Assembly: GCA_025062325.1 (NCBI GenBank)
Contig: JANXAL010000084.1
Coordinates: 1 to 64,000, forward strand
DNA length: 64,000 nucleotides
Reading direction: 5' to 3'
Source: Roseiflexus sp.
Lineage (GTDB): Bacteria > Chloroflexota > Chloroflexia > Chloroflexales > Roseiflexaceae
Positions 8,046 through 16,236 of the stretch are shown in pieces. Position 1 is the stretch's first letter; every line of letters begins with the position of its first letter. Both the position numbers and the translations under genes were made by a program. The notes below the pieces were generated by a model. It was not told where the DNA came from. It searched no databases and worked only from the letters and a program-made list of their open reading frames with translations.

Positions 8046-11000
8046 TGCGCTCACAGAGTTCGGTCGTCTCCGGGAGTGGTTCTATGCCGAGTTCGTCCTG
8101 CAGCGCCTGAACACAACGCGCATAGGCGCGCAATGCCTGCGAGCGACTCCCGGCGCGAGCGTAGGCGCGCATGAGGGTCTGGTACGCCTCCTCATAAGCG
8201 CGGTCACGGCGAATAATGTGTTCGCATAGATCAATGGCTTCGTCGAATTCGCCGCGATCAACTAGTAGTCTGGCAAGGGTTGCTGTTGACGCCAGATGAC
8301 GCGCCAGCAAGCGCTCACGTTCTTCGAGCGTCCAGGGGTCGTAGAGCGCTTCGGCCAGATAATCGCCGCGGTACAACTGGAACGCTGTGCGGCGGTTACG
8401 GATCTCGACCTCTGGGTCACGTCCTGGCGCTCCGGCCGTACGCAATTCGAACTCGTCCACATCAATCCAGCACCCATATGAAGGCGCAAAGCTATACGCC
8501 AGCCCCTGCCGCCGGATGAAGAACGGCGCTACGCGCGGCGGTCGGCGCGGCTCGAGCACGTTGTTGAGCGCATTGAGCGTCACCTTAAACTGCCGTTCGG
8601 CTGCCGCTGGCTCACTATCGGGCCAGAGCCAGGCGCAGATCTGCTCACGTTGCAACCACGTGCCGCGGTACGTCAGTAACAACTGTAACAACTGCCGCGC
8701 CTTCTCGCGCTGCCACTCACGCGCCTGAATTTCGTGCGCTCCACGGAAAATGCGGAAGCGCCCTAGCATATAGACCCGCAGCGTATAGCCGGGATGATAG
8801 GTATCGACAGCATCATCGGCAGCGATTGACGGAAAACCCTGGCGCAACAAGCGGTGCGCTACTAACGCCTGCCGCTGCGCTGCGCCACGCAATGCCCGAC
8901 CCCGGAGAAGCAGCGGCACGAGGATAGCCAGGTCTTGGGGACCAAAGAGCGTGCGTGTGGTCAATAGGCCATCGAACCCATGCACTCCAACCAATTCGAA
9001 GAGACGCGCTAGCTGCCGATCGGCCTCCGCCTCATTGCCAGACTGTAGATGAACGTGCGCTGTCCAGAGCAGCGTCACTGCCTGACCATACTGATCGTCG
9101 CCGCGTACAAACCGCTGATACGCCTCGCTCAGCCACTCCAGTGCGCGGGGGTCGTTAGCGGCGGCTGCAACGCCGCCGAGCGCCAGCCAGATAAGCGCAG
9201 CCGTCCATTCATCACCGGCCTCTAATGCGCGTTCAAGACCATCGCGAGCATATGCTTCAGCAGCGGCAAGGTTGCCAGCGTGCCCCTCCAACAAGGTCAA
9301 CCCCAGCATCACCTCGGCGCGTGTACGCGGAATGCCAACCGCCTCAATGATCTCAAGCGCAGCGCGGTAGTGGCTGCGCGCCATCTCATCGCTCGACGCC
9401 GTCACAAGGCAGGCGTGACCAAGGCGCATATAGGCAATTGCCTCGGTCAGTGGTGAATCGCCGCGTTGCGCTTCGAGCAACCCACGCTGCGCGAGTGCCA
9501 GCGCGCGCGCCCCATTGCCCAGCATACACTCAATCAACGCCAGCAACAGAAGCGGATTGCGGTGCAATGTATGTTCTGCGCGCGCCCTGCCAGCCTCAAG
9601 ACCGAGTTCCTCTTCTAGGAGACGGCGCGCTTCGATCAGCCTGCCGCTACGCAGCAACAACCGAGGCGACAGGATGGCGGAGCGTCGGTAGCCCCCGGCA
9701 GCATTGACACGCGACGTTTTGCCATACGCCTCACGATGCGCGGCTGCAATGATCAGGACAGACACGTCGGCGCGACCGCGATTGATCCAGTTTTCCGCTT
9801 GCAAACTGAGGATCGTCGCGCGTTCGGCGCGGCGATGGCGAGGCAGGAGTTTCATCGCACGCTTGAGCAGGACGGCGGCTGGCGCTGGTTGCACCGTATC
9901 GATATACACCTCTGCCTGACCGCGTAAGGCGCGCACCTGTCCCTCGATATCACCCTGCGCCCGGTACTGTTCTTCTGCTTTGCGATACGTTTCTATCGCC
10001 TGCGGATAGCGACCAAGACGACGTTCAGCGATGGCGCGCGCCTCGAGCAGTGGAGCACTGCTCCGATGCGCCGATGGGATCTGCTCGATCCATTCCAGAA
10101 GCGCCGTAGCCTGCGGACCGGACATGCCAGAGAGCGCCATCCGACTCAGAGCCGCAGCGGCGTCGTCCCACTGTTCAGCAGCCAGAAAATGGTGCGCTGC
10201 GCCGTGATCGTCGCCATGCGCAGCATAGTATCGACCTAGTTGCGCATGGATCGCGCGCCAGTCGGGCAACTCACGCTCTGCCAGGCGTGCAAAACTGGCA
10301 GCCTGCAACGGTTGGTAGACACGCCGACCGTCCGGCAAAGCTTCAATGAACAACTCCCACCGTTCAAGCAACTTAAGATCAATGTGGAGGTCTGCCAGCT
10401 CAGCAACGGCAGCGCACGCTGCCTCGTCGATCCAGCGCATCAATGCTGTGCCGAGCACCCAGGTGCGCACATTCGATGGCAAATCGCCCAGCACCTCACG
10501 CGCTAGATAAGCATCCAGATGAGGCGCGATCAGTTCCAGCAATCGGTCGAGCGGCGGCGGTTGATCAGGCGGCGTTGCAGAGTCGATGCGCGCAACAGCA
10601 AAGAAGCGGAGCGCCAAAGGCCAGCCGCGCGCCAGGTCATTGAGGTCGGCCTCAATCGGATGCGGCGGTAGCCCATACGCCGCAAAGAAGTCACGCGCCT
10701 CGGCGTCCGTGAATGCCAGTTGCGCCTGGTTCAGGCGATACAGCTCACCGCGCGCAGCAATGATCGGCAGAGAAGCGAGCGCAGGCAGCTCTCGGCTCGC
10801 CAGCACAACGTGGAGGCGAGGCGGCAAGCGGTCGATCAGGTGCTCGATCAGCGCGCGTAATTCAGGGCGCCGGTCGGCATGGTGGAAATCGTCCAGAATC
10901 AGCAATGTTTCGTCCCCCAATGCCGTCAGCGCGTTGATCAGCCCATCGAGCACATTGATCGGATGGGCGGCTGTAAACCGAGAAGGATCGAAGCCAGTAA

Positions 11001-11307
11001 TCGGGCGAAAGGCAGTTGCCAGATGCAGCGCCAGCGACATTGGCGTGTCCACAGGATCCAGCCGACACCAGGCAGTGGGCCAACCGCCATGACGCGCAAA
11101 ACTGGTAAGCGCGACGGTTTTACCGCTGCCAGCCGGCGCGAGCACAAGGGTCACCGGATAATCGGCGACTGCGGCAAGCAACCCATTAATGCGCGGGCGC
11201 TCAATGATTCGAGCCGGTTGTGGCGGCGGTTCCAGGCGCGGAAGCAATACCGTCGATACAAGAGACACAGCAGCGCCGAACTCGCCCGTAACTCGAGAAA
11301 CTAGCAT
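8023..11307 (-). CDS. MalT-like STAND ATPase with C-terminal BTAD transcriptional activator domain
   Basis: 1094 residues. An N-terminal NTPase follows the pattern of MalT-type STAND regulators: Walker A APAGSGKT at 57-64 and Walker B TLLILDD at 134-140. A long TPR-like helical region follows (about 340-830). From 845 on there is an OmpR-like winged helix (MLGRF.IF ... REKARQLLQLLLTYRGTWLQREQI..WLWPD) and, from about 948, a bacterial transcriptional activation domain (BTAD) as in SARP regulators. Such proteins bind direct repeats near -35 sites. It is divergent from the phasin gene and next to phaB and phaA, so control of polyhydroxyalkanoate storage is a reasonable inference. Confidence 0.85.
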   Translation of the reverse strand: MLVSRVTGEFGAAVSLVSTVLLPRLEPPPQPARIIERPRINGLLAAVADYPVTLVLAPAGSGKTVALTSFARHGGWPTAWCRLDPVDTPMSLALHLATAFRPITGFDPSRFTAAHPINVLDGLINALTALGDETLLILDDFHHADRRPELRALIEHLIDRLPPRLHVVLASRELPALASLPIIAARGELYRLNQAQLAFTDAEARDFFAAYGLPPHPIEADLNDLARGWPLALRFFAVARIDSATPPDQPPPLDRLLELIAPHLDAYLAREVLGDLPSNVRTWVLGTALMRWIDEAACAAVAELADLHIDLKLLERWELFIEALPDGRRVYQPLQAASFARLAERELPDWRAIHAQLGRYYAAHGDDHGAAHHFLAAEQWDDAAAALSRMALSGMSGPQATALLEWIEQIPSAHRSSAPLLEARAIAERRLGRYPQAIETYRKAEEQYRAQGDIEGQVRALRGQAEVYIDTVQPAPAAVLLKRAMKLLPRHRRAERATILSLQAENWINRGRADVSVLIIAAAHREAYGKTSRVNAAGGYRRSAILSPRLLLRSGRLIEARRLLEEELGLEAGRARAEHTLHRNPLLLLALIECMLGNGARALALAQRGLLEAQRGDSPLTEAIAYMRLGHACLVTASSDEMARSHYRAALEIIEAVGIPRTRAEVMLGLTLLEGHAGNLAAAEAYARDGLERALEAGDEWTAALIWLALGGVAAAANDPRALEWLSEAYQRFVRGDDQYGQAVTLLWTAHVHLQSGNEAEADRQLARLFELVGVHGFDGLLTTRTLFGPQDLAILVPLLLRGRALRGAAQRQALVAHRLLRQGFPSIAADDAVDTYHPGYTLRVYMLGRFRIFRGAHEIQAREWQREKARQLLQLLLTYRGTWLQREQICAWLWPDSEPAAAERQFKVTLNALNNVLEPRRPPRVAPFFIRRQGLAYSFAPSYGCWIDVDEFELRTAGAPGRDPEVEIRNRRTAFQLYRGDYLAEALYDPWTLEERERLLARHLASTATLARLLVDRGEFDEAIDLCEHIIRRDRAYEEAYQTLMRAYARAGSRSQALRAYARCVQALQDELGIEPLPETTELCERIKRNEAV

Positions 11308-11324
11308 GATGCACGATATATTGT

Positions 11325-11351
11325 ATTATACTCAAAGTGAGCAATACTCAA
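11325..11351 (-). promoter_or_regulatory. Candidate promoter and direct-repeat operator between regulator and phasin
   Basis: On the minus strand TATAAT (11330-11325) lies 18 bp before the regulator ATG, with TTGAGT (11351-11346) upstream at a short 15-bp spacing. The plus strand carries the 8-bp direct repeat ATACTCAA at 11328-11335 and 11344-11351, a 16-bp period. This covers the -10 to -35 interval, the arrangement expected for a BTAD/SARP-type binding site. Its role in autoregulation is inference. Confidence 0.45.
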
Positions 11352-11399
11352 CATCACTATGTGTGACCAGAAGCGCTGTGCCTGGAAAGGAGCAGACTC

Positions 11400-11693
11400 G
11401 TGACTGTCAAGAATGCTGAAGACACGCTACGCCGGACTTACAGCAGCGCTCAGGAAATGGTCAGCAAATCGGTCAAAGCCTGGACCGAACTAGTTGCTGT
11501 CAGCACCGACATGGCTTATGAGATGGTGCTGAAAAACTGGAACTACAGCCGCAGTATTCGCAGCTCTGCTGAGCAGGCTATCGAAGACGCCCTCAACACC
11601 CAGGCACGCTTCGCTAAAGAGATGATGGGCGTTTGGAAGGACTATGCTGAAAGCGTCTCCGACATCATTGGCAGGACGGCCAGGAAAGAATGA
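11400..11693 (+). CDS. Phasin-like polyhydroxyalkanoate granule protein
   Basis: 97 residues from a GTG preceded by GGAAAGGAG. The sequence is almost wholly helical and amphipathic, with no Cys and many Ala, Ser, Glu and Lys: SSAQEMVSKSVKAWTELVAV, then an ALNTQARFAKEMMGVWKDYA segment. The 'Q..F..E....W..Y' region is characteristic of phasins, which coat PHA granules. The neighbouring phaB and phaA genes support the call. The protein is shorter than classical phasins (about 110-190 residues). A divergent BTAD regulator shares its upstream region. Confidence 0.6.
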   Translation: MTVKNAEDTLRRTYSSAQEMVSKSVKAWTELVAVSTDMAYEMVLKNWNYSRSIRSSAEQAIEDALNTQARFAKEMMGVWKDYAESVSDIIGRTARKE

Positions 11694-11992
11694 TGCCGGA
11701 GACGTACCGTAGGAGAAATGCCGAGGAGGCCTTCACTCGGAAAAGGGCCGACCGACGGCATTTCTACTGTTTCCGCCAGTCCAATAATTACAAGCGTCCG
11801 CGCTCCTGTAGTCCAACTGATTGGCGTTGTCTCTTTTTCTCCTTACTTTGAGCCCACACACGACCCAGATACCTTAGCAGGCGACACGGACTACGTATGT
11901 CTATCGTCCTGTATCATCCGTCACCTTCTCGTGAGTCGTGCTTGCCCCGGCATCTCTCCTTGCACCTCTCGCCTTTCACCTCTCGTTTCACA
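11694..11992. repeat. Intergenic inverted repeat and heptamer array at the phaB stop
   Basis: A perfect 10-bp inverted repeat AGAAATGCCG / CGGCATTTCT lies at 11714-11723 and 11756-11765 around a 32-nt loop, 17 bp after the phasin stop. It could be a terminator or processing hairpin, but no T-run follows. At 11951-11992 six 7-bp units (CATCTCT, CCTTGCA, CCTCTCG, CCTTTCA, CCTCTCG, TTTCACA) run into the phaB stop codon at 11988-11990. The rest shows nothing recognisable. Confidence 0.55.
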
Positions 11993-12731
11993 TATACGCA
12001 CCGCCATTGACGTTAATCTGCTGCCCGGTAATGTAATCGCCGTCAGCAGCGAGGAAGACGACTGCCTTTGCCGTTTCCTCCGGCAGGCCAAAGCGACCCA
12101 GCGGGATGCGCGCTTTGATCTGATTCTGCACATCCTCAGGAACTTTGGCGAGCATGTCGGTGAGCGTGAACCCGGGAGCGACGACGTTGACCGTAATGTT
12201 GTACTTCGCCAGTTCGAGCGCAGCGGTCTTGGTAAAAGCGATGATCCCGCCTTTACTCGCACCGTAGTTCGCCTGACCGAAGGCGGCAGTCTGACCATTC
12301 ATCGAGCTGATGTTGATGATCCGACCGTACTTTTGTTCGATCATCGGCTGCATAGCCGCTGTGGTGCAGAAGAAGACGGAATTGAGGTTCGTCTGAATGA
12401 CCTGCAGCCAATCCTCATCGGTCATCTTCCGCAATGATCGGTCGCGCGTGATGCCTGCATTATTGACCATAATATCGAGTCGCCCATAGGCATCGAGGAA
12501 TCGCTTGACCATGGCGCGCGCCTCGGTTGGATCGGCGACGTTCGCCTGCAACAGCATGCACTCGCGCCCCATCGATTTGATCTCGGCTGCGACCTCCTCC
12601 GCCAGCGCCTGGTTGTGCTGATAGTTAACGCCAACGGTGCATCCTTCACGCGCCAGTTCCAGTGCGATGGCGCGCCCAATCCCGCGCGAAGCGCCCGTCA
12701 CGATTGCGTACTTCCCTTCAAGACGACCCAT
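11988..12731 (-). CDS. phaB: Acetoacetyl-CoA reductase / 3-oxoacyl reductase (SDR family)
   Basis: 247 residues of the classical short-chain dehydrogenase family. The cofactor motif TGASRGIG is at 12-19, NNAG at 90-93, and the catalytic Ser143, Tyr156 and Lys160 are in place (NYGASKGG). The segment NGQTAAFGQANYGASKGG closely follows PhaB enzymes, which reduce acetoacetyl-CoA to (R)-3-hydroxybutyryl-CoA with NADPH. FabG activity on acyl-carrier-protein substrates is the alternative. Position between the phasin and the thiolase supports PhaB. RBS AGGAGGTAGCAGC precedes the ATG. Confidence 0.85.
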   Translation of the reverse strand: MGRLEGKYAIVTGASRGIGRAIALELAREGCTVGVNYQHNQALAEEVAAEIKSMGRECMLLQANVADPTEARAMVKRFLDAYGRLDIMVNNAGITRDRSLRKMTDEDWLQVIQTNLNSVFFCTTAAMQPMIEQKYGRIINISSMNGQTAAFGQANYGASKGGIIAFTKTAALELAKYNITVNVVAPGFTLTDMLAKVPEDVQNQIKARIPLGRFGLPEETAKAVVFLAADGDYITGQQINVNGGAYM

Positions 12732-12752
12732 GCTGCTACCTCCTTGCTTGCT

Positions 12753-12836
12753 ATTATGCGTTATGGGTTAGGGGTTAGGGCTTAAGGGTTAGGAGAACCA
12801 AGAACTCAGGAATGAGAACCCAGAACTGAGAACTGA
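12753..12836. repeat. Composite heptamer array (GTTAGGG-type then GAACTGA-type)
   Basis: Twelve consecutive 7-bp units read without slip: ATTATGC, GTTATGG, GTTAGGG, GTTAGGG, CTTAAGG, GTTAGGA, GAACCAA, GAACTCA, GGAATGA, GAACCCA, GAACTGA, GAACTGA. The consensus switches between units six and seven. It lies about 20 bp upstream of the phaB start and could affect its 5' leader or promoter. Confidence 0.75.
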
Positions 12837-12921
12837 TGCTCTTCGCCCTTTCCCCAACCCCCTTCTGAACTACTGAGGAGCCTTGCTATCTTCGACCTCA
12901 AGGCGACCATGAGGGACGCCT

Positions 12922-13032
12922 CTACCGCCACCGTTCCCGCGTTCAACGTGCATCCAAGTCGCTGTATGGCGTGTCTCAGTCCTGTGGCGGCTGTGCTACC
13001 GCCACCGTTCCCGCGTTCAACGTGCATCCAAG
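12922..13032. CRISPR. Candidate two-repeat CRISPR-like unit
   Basis: A perfect 37-bp direct repeat (12922-12958 and 12996-13032; it begins CTACCGCCACCGTTCC and ends CATCCAAG) flanks a unique 37-bp segment (12959-12995). Repeat and spacer sizes fit a CRISPR repeat-spacer-repeat unit, and the repeat contains a weak internal palindrome (CGTT...AACG). There are only two repeats and no cas gene in the window, so this may equally be a chance duplication or a fragment of another repeat. The interval is non-coding. Confidence 0.35.
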
Positions 13033-13170
13033 AGAGGCCGTTGACATACGCGCCACCCTCGTGACTCATGCGCACGAAAATGACGCTCCGGCGAGCGAAG
13101 GGGCAGTCTTACGATTGCACAGGTTAGCCACGCCTTCCATCTTCCTGCCTTCAACCTGCAACTGCTAACC

Positions 13171-13200
13171 CCTCGTGCCCCGTGCCTCGCGCCTCACCTA
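13171..13200. repeat. Heptamer array abutting the phaA stop codon
   Basis: Four 7-bp units CCTCGTG, CCCCGTG, CCTCGCG, CCTCACC end at 13198, the last base of the phaA stop codon (TAG on the minus strand, 13200-13198). The complement is the GAGGC-type purine heptamer seen elsewhere. The DNA between the CRISPR-like unit and this array (13033-13170) shows no gene. Confidence 0.55.
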
Positions 13201-14388
13201 CATCCGCTCGAAGATTGCGGCGATGCCCTGACCGCCGCCGATGCACATGGTGACGCAGGCATAGCGACCGCCGGTGCGGTGCAGTTCGTAGAGCGCCTTC
13301 ACCGTTAGAATCGTGCCGGTTGCGCCAATCGGGTGACCAAGCGAGATGCCGCTGCCGTTCGGGTTGACCTTCTCCATCGGCAGTTCGAGGTCGCGGATCA
13401 CCGCCAGCGCCTGCGCAGCAAACGCTTCATTCAACTCAAATACGTCGATGTCGTTGATCGTCAGCCCAGTCCGCTCCAAGACCTTGCGTACTGCTGGCAC
13501 CGGACCGATGCCCATGTATTTGGGATCAACACCGACCACACTATAGCCGACCAGACGACCCATTGGCTTGTAGCCGCGCCGCTCGGCGACGCTACGCTCC
13601 ATCAGCACCACGGCCGCCGCAGCATCGTTGATGCTCGACGCATTGCCCGCTGTAACAGTGCCATCCTTTAGGAACACCGGGCGCAGCTTAGCAAGTTTCT
13701 CCATGCTCGTATCAGGGCGCACGCCCTCGTCGGTATCGAACAGTTGCGTCCCGCCCTTAACCTTGATTTCAATCGGAAGGATCTGATCCTTGAAGCGCCC
13801 TTCAGCGATCGCTGCTGCTGCGCGTTTGTGGCTTTCGACGGCCAGCGCGTCCTGATCCTCGCGGGAGATTTCCCATTTGCGGGCAATGTTCTCGGCGGTC
13901 ACTCCCATGTGCACATCATCAAACGGGTCGTTCAGGGCAGCAACCATGACATCGACCATTGTGACGTCATTCATGCGTGCGCCCCAGCGCATCGCGTGCG
14001 CCCAATACGGGCTGCGACTCATCGACTCGGCGCCGCCTGCGACCGCTGCGTCAGCGTCGCCGAGCATAATCGTCTGCGCTGCCGTGATGATCGCCTGCAA
14101 CCCGCTGCCGCAAAGACGATTCAGCGTCAGTGCCGGAACGTCTACCGGCAGACCGCCCTTGACGCCCGCGACCCGCGCCAGATAGTGATCGTGCCCATCT
14201 GTATGAATAATGTTGCCGAACACCACCTGCCCAATCTCTGCCGGTTCAACACCTGCGCGCTTTACCGCCTCACGCACGACCTGCGCCGCCAGTTCACTCG
14301 GCGGCTGGTCTTTGAGGCTGCCGCCGAAACTGCCGATCGCGGTGCGCACACCGCTCAGCACCACCACTTCGCGTCCATTGGCCATCAT
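13198..14388 (-). CDS. phaA: Acetyl-CoA C-acetyltransferase (thiolase)
   Basis: 396 residues from the ATG at 14388, preceded by AAGGAGGAAGCA; the frame is open a further nine codons but without a better start. The nucleophile Cys93 is in LNRLCGSGLQA, and His352 (GHPIGATG) and Cys382 (CIGGGQG) complete the active site; NEAFAAQ is also present. It condenses two acetyl-CoA to acetoacetyl-CoA. With phaB and the phasin it forms the precursor branch of poly-3-hydroxybutyrate synthesis; no PHA synthase (phaC/phaE) is in the window. A weak promoter (TTGATA, 19 bp, TACAAT) may lie on the minus strand at 14618-14588. Confidence 0.93.
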   Translation of the reverse strand: MMANGREVVVLSGVRTAIGSFGGSLKDQPPSELAAQVVREAVKRAGVEPAEIGQVVFGNIIHTDGHDHYLARVAGVKGGLPVDVPALTLNRLCGSGLQAIITAAQTIMLGDADAAVAGGAESMSRSPYWAHAMRWGARMNDVTMVDVMVAALNDPFDDVHMGVTAENIARKWEISREDQDALAVESHKRAAAAIAEGRFKDQILPIEIKVKGGTQLFDTDEGVRPDTSMEKLAKLRPVFLKDGTVTAGNASSINDAAAAVVLMERSVAERRGYKPMGRLVGYSVVGVDPKYMGIGPVPAVRKVLERTGLTINDIDVFELNEAFAAQALAVIRDLELPMEKVNPNGSGISLGHPIGATGTILTVKALYELHRTGGRYACVTMCIGGGQGIAAIFERM

Positions 14389-14814
14389 TGCTTCCTCCTT
14401 CGTCTGCGATAGCAAAGCTGCGCCATCACATCAGCGATGCCGCCACTCGAGATCATCCGGCTCTGGGGTGATTCATGCGAGTGTCTGATACCGACACCCG
14501 GCTGTTATCGCGGAGCGACAGCCAGGATGTCACACAGTCCTCAACGTACGTCGTCACGGCAGGTATGCAGGATGGGTTGCATTCCCTATTGTACCATATG
14601 TAGCAGCAGGGTTATCAATGTGGTGTTAGGATGTTTTCGTTGCGAGTAACCATTTCTTCACCAGATGTGGCGAAGACGCTCATGTGTGAGGATGGATACT
14701 ATGGTAAAGTAGGTGTACTCCACATTCACGCAGCACCATCCGTCGGCGAACGATATAACTGGACGACGCCGGAAGGCGATGGCGAACTGTAGTGTCATAA
14801 CGGGAGGTGATTGT
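14389..14814. other. Divergent intergenic region, no gene seen
   Basis: Between phaA (leftward) and the GNAT gene (rightward). The best minus-strand promoter candidate is TACAAT at 14593-14588 with TTGATA at 14618-14613, spacing 19. The strong GGGAGGTGAT just before 14815 is the GNAT ribosome-binding site. No repeats of the heptamer type and no open frame worth calling are seen. Confidence 0.4.
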
Positions 14815-15360
14815 ATGGTTGAGCGCGTGGAAGCGCCAGTTGCCGCAACGTTGCGCAACGGCCAAACGGTAACGATTCGACCGCTCGCTGAGCACGATCG
14901 CGAAGCGTTGCTCCAGTTTGGTCGTTCGCTGCCCGATGAGGACTGGCTCTACATTGAGACGGACTTGCACAACCCCGACATTATCGACCGCCTAGTCAAT
15001 GCGCATGCCGCAGAAAACTGGCGTCAGCTTGTCGCTGTGACCGAGAACGGTGAGATCGTTGGCTACAGCGCCGTCCGGCGGTTGCCGGGATGGTCAAGCC
15101 ACGTCGGAGATATTCACCTGATTGTGCGCAAGGATTATCGTCGCTGCGGGCTGGGCACCATGCTGGCGCAGGCAATCTTTGATGCAGCGCGTGACCTGGG
15201 AGTGGCAAAGGTGATCGTCGAGATTTTGCAGGAACAGACCAGCGGGATTGCAATCTTTGAGCGCCTGGGATTCAAGATTGAAGGCTCGTTCAGCGATCAC
15301 GCGCGCGATCACGCAGGCAAGCGCCATAACCTGTATATCCTTGCCTACCACATTGTGTAG
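14815..15360 (+). CDS. GNAT family N-acetyltransferase
   Basis: 181 residues from the ATG at 14815, chosen for the near-perfect GGAGGTGAT 5 nt upstream; an upstream ATG in the same frame at 14713 lacks such a site. The acetyl-CoA-binding motif V.KDYRRCGLGTMLAQ (about 103-116) and the following EILQEQTSGIAIFERLGFKIEG are typical of GNAT motifs A and B. The acceptor is unknown; the closest general types are acetyltransferases of small amines or of protein N-termini. It stands alone before a long hairpin that precedes comB. Confidence 0.85.
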   Translation: MVERVEAPVAATLRNGQTVTIRPLAEHDREALLQFGRSLPDEDWLYIETDLHNPDIIDRLVNAHAAENWRQLVAVTENGEIVGYSAVRRLPGWSSHVGDIHLIVRKDYRRCGLGTMLAQAIFDAARDLGVAKVIVEILQEQTSGIAIFERLGFKIEGSFSDHARDHAGKRHNLYILAYHIV

Positions 15361-15362
15361 TA

Positions 15363-15420
15363 CAATTCAGACGTCACAGGCCCCATCGAGACCTGTGCGA
15401 GACCTGTGGCGTCTGAATTG
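15363..15420. promoter_or_regulatory. 18-bp stem-loop directly before the comB start codon
   Basis: The arms at 15363-15380 (CAATTCAGACGTCACAGG) and 15403-15420 (CCTGTGGCGTCTGAATTG) pair with one mismatch around a 22-nt loop. The comB ATG begins 2 nt after the stem. It can serve as a terminator for the GNAT gene or as a structure that controls comB translation, since no clear ribosome-binding site remains outside it. Confidence 0.6.
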
Positions 15421-15422
15421 CA

Positions 15423-16181
15423 ATGAAGATCGCATTTGCCGATCTGCAAACCTATCGCAGCGCCGCACCCGATGAGGCGGTCGTGGTCGTTGATGTGTTG
15501 CGCTCGTTTACGACCGCTGCTTACCTGTTTCGTGCTGGCGCTCGCTCTCTTCTGCTTGCAGCGACCCCCGACGAAGCCCGCATGCTTGCTCAGCGTTTCC
15601 CTTTAGCAGTGACCGTTGGCGCCGCTCCTGGCGGTTTTCCTATCGACGGGTTTGATCTCGGCAATTCACCAGCCGCCCTTCAGAATGTCCACCTGACCGG
15701 TCGGGACGTGGTGCTCTGCACGGCCGGCGGCGTGCGCGGCGCCAACGTTGCTCGCCATGCTGCTCTGCTGCTTGGCGGATCGCTAGTGTGCGCCGCTGCG
15801 ACAGCACATCTGCTGCGGCGTCTTAACCCGCCGCGCGTCACCCTCCTCATTACCGGAATCTATGCCGACCGCGACGGCGATGAGGATATTGCGTGCGCCG
15901 AGTACCTTGCAGCACATTTGCAGGGTCAGACTCCCGATCCGGCGCCATTCGAGCGGCGGGTGCGCGAGTCCACCTTCGGCAGGCGCTTCGGCGATCCTGC
16001 CTATCCCCATCTCTCGCGCGCCGATATGGACCTCTGCGCACGGGCGGATGTGTTCGATTTTGCGCTGCCGATTGTGCGACAGGCGGGGATGATGATGGTG
16101 GTGCGGGGGAATGATGATGCTCTCGAGAAAGGGTTGACACAAAGGTGTATGAAAGGAGACCGGAATATCGGGGTACAATAG
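15423..16181 (+). CDS. comB: 2-phosphosulfolactate phosphatase family (ComB)
   Basis: 252 residues of PF04029. The family motifs VVVDVLRSFTTAAYLFRAGA (19-38) and DGFDLGNSP (about 77-85) are clear. ComB removes phosphate from 2-phosphosulfolactate in the coenzyme M pathway; in bacteria that lack coenzyme M, homologues are common and their role is unclear, so the substrate is uncertain. The ATG is 2 nt downstream of a strong hairpin. The C-terminal end overlaps a candidate -10 box (16174-16179) for the next genes. Confidence 0.85.
   Translation: MKIAFADLQTYRSAAPDEAVVVVDVLRSFTTAAYLFRAGARSLLLAATPDEARMLAQRFPLAVTVGAAPGGFPIDGFDLGNSPAALQNVHLTGRDVVLCTAGGVRGANVARHAALLLGGSLVCAAATAHLLRRLNPPRVTLLITGIYADRDGDEDIACAEYLAAHLQGQTPDPAPFERRVRESTFGRRFGDPAYPHLSRADMDLCARADVFDFALPIVRQAGMMMVVRGNDDALEKGLTQRCMKGDRNIGVQ
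16174..16179 (+). promoter_or_regulatory. Candidate -10 box (TACAAT) for the HEPN-MNT pair
   Basis: TACAAT lies inside the last codons of comB. A start of transcription 6-7 nt downstream would coincide with the ATG of the mini-ORF at 16186. The -35 region (GAAAGG, 17 bp upstream) is poor. Confidence 0.3.
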
Positions 16182-16185
16182 AGCG

Positions 16186-16236
16186 ATGAAAGTTGTGCCT
16201 GTGCTGAACATTGTACGAAAGGCTCAGGAACGATGA
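16186..16236 (+). CDS. Possible 16-codon leader peptide, coupled to the HEPN gene
   Basis: The ORF reads MKVVPVLNIVRKAQER and ends with TGA overlapping the HEPN start as ATGA. It has no ribosome-binding site, but a TACAAT box 6 nt upstream could yield a leaderless message starting at its ATG. It may couple translation to the toxin gene, or it may be chance. Evidence is positional only. Confidence 0.25.
   Translation: MKVVPVLNIVRKAQER

Noticed and set aside
11718-12437. 239-residue plus-strand frame opposite phaB
   Set aside because: It runs antisense to a gene with a complete catalytic triad; no domain seen.
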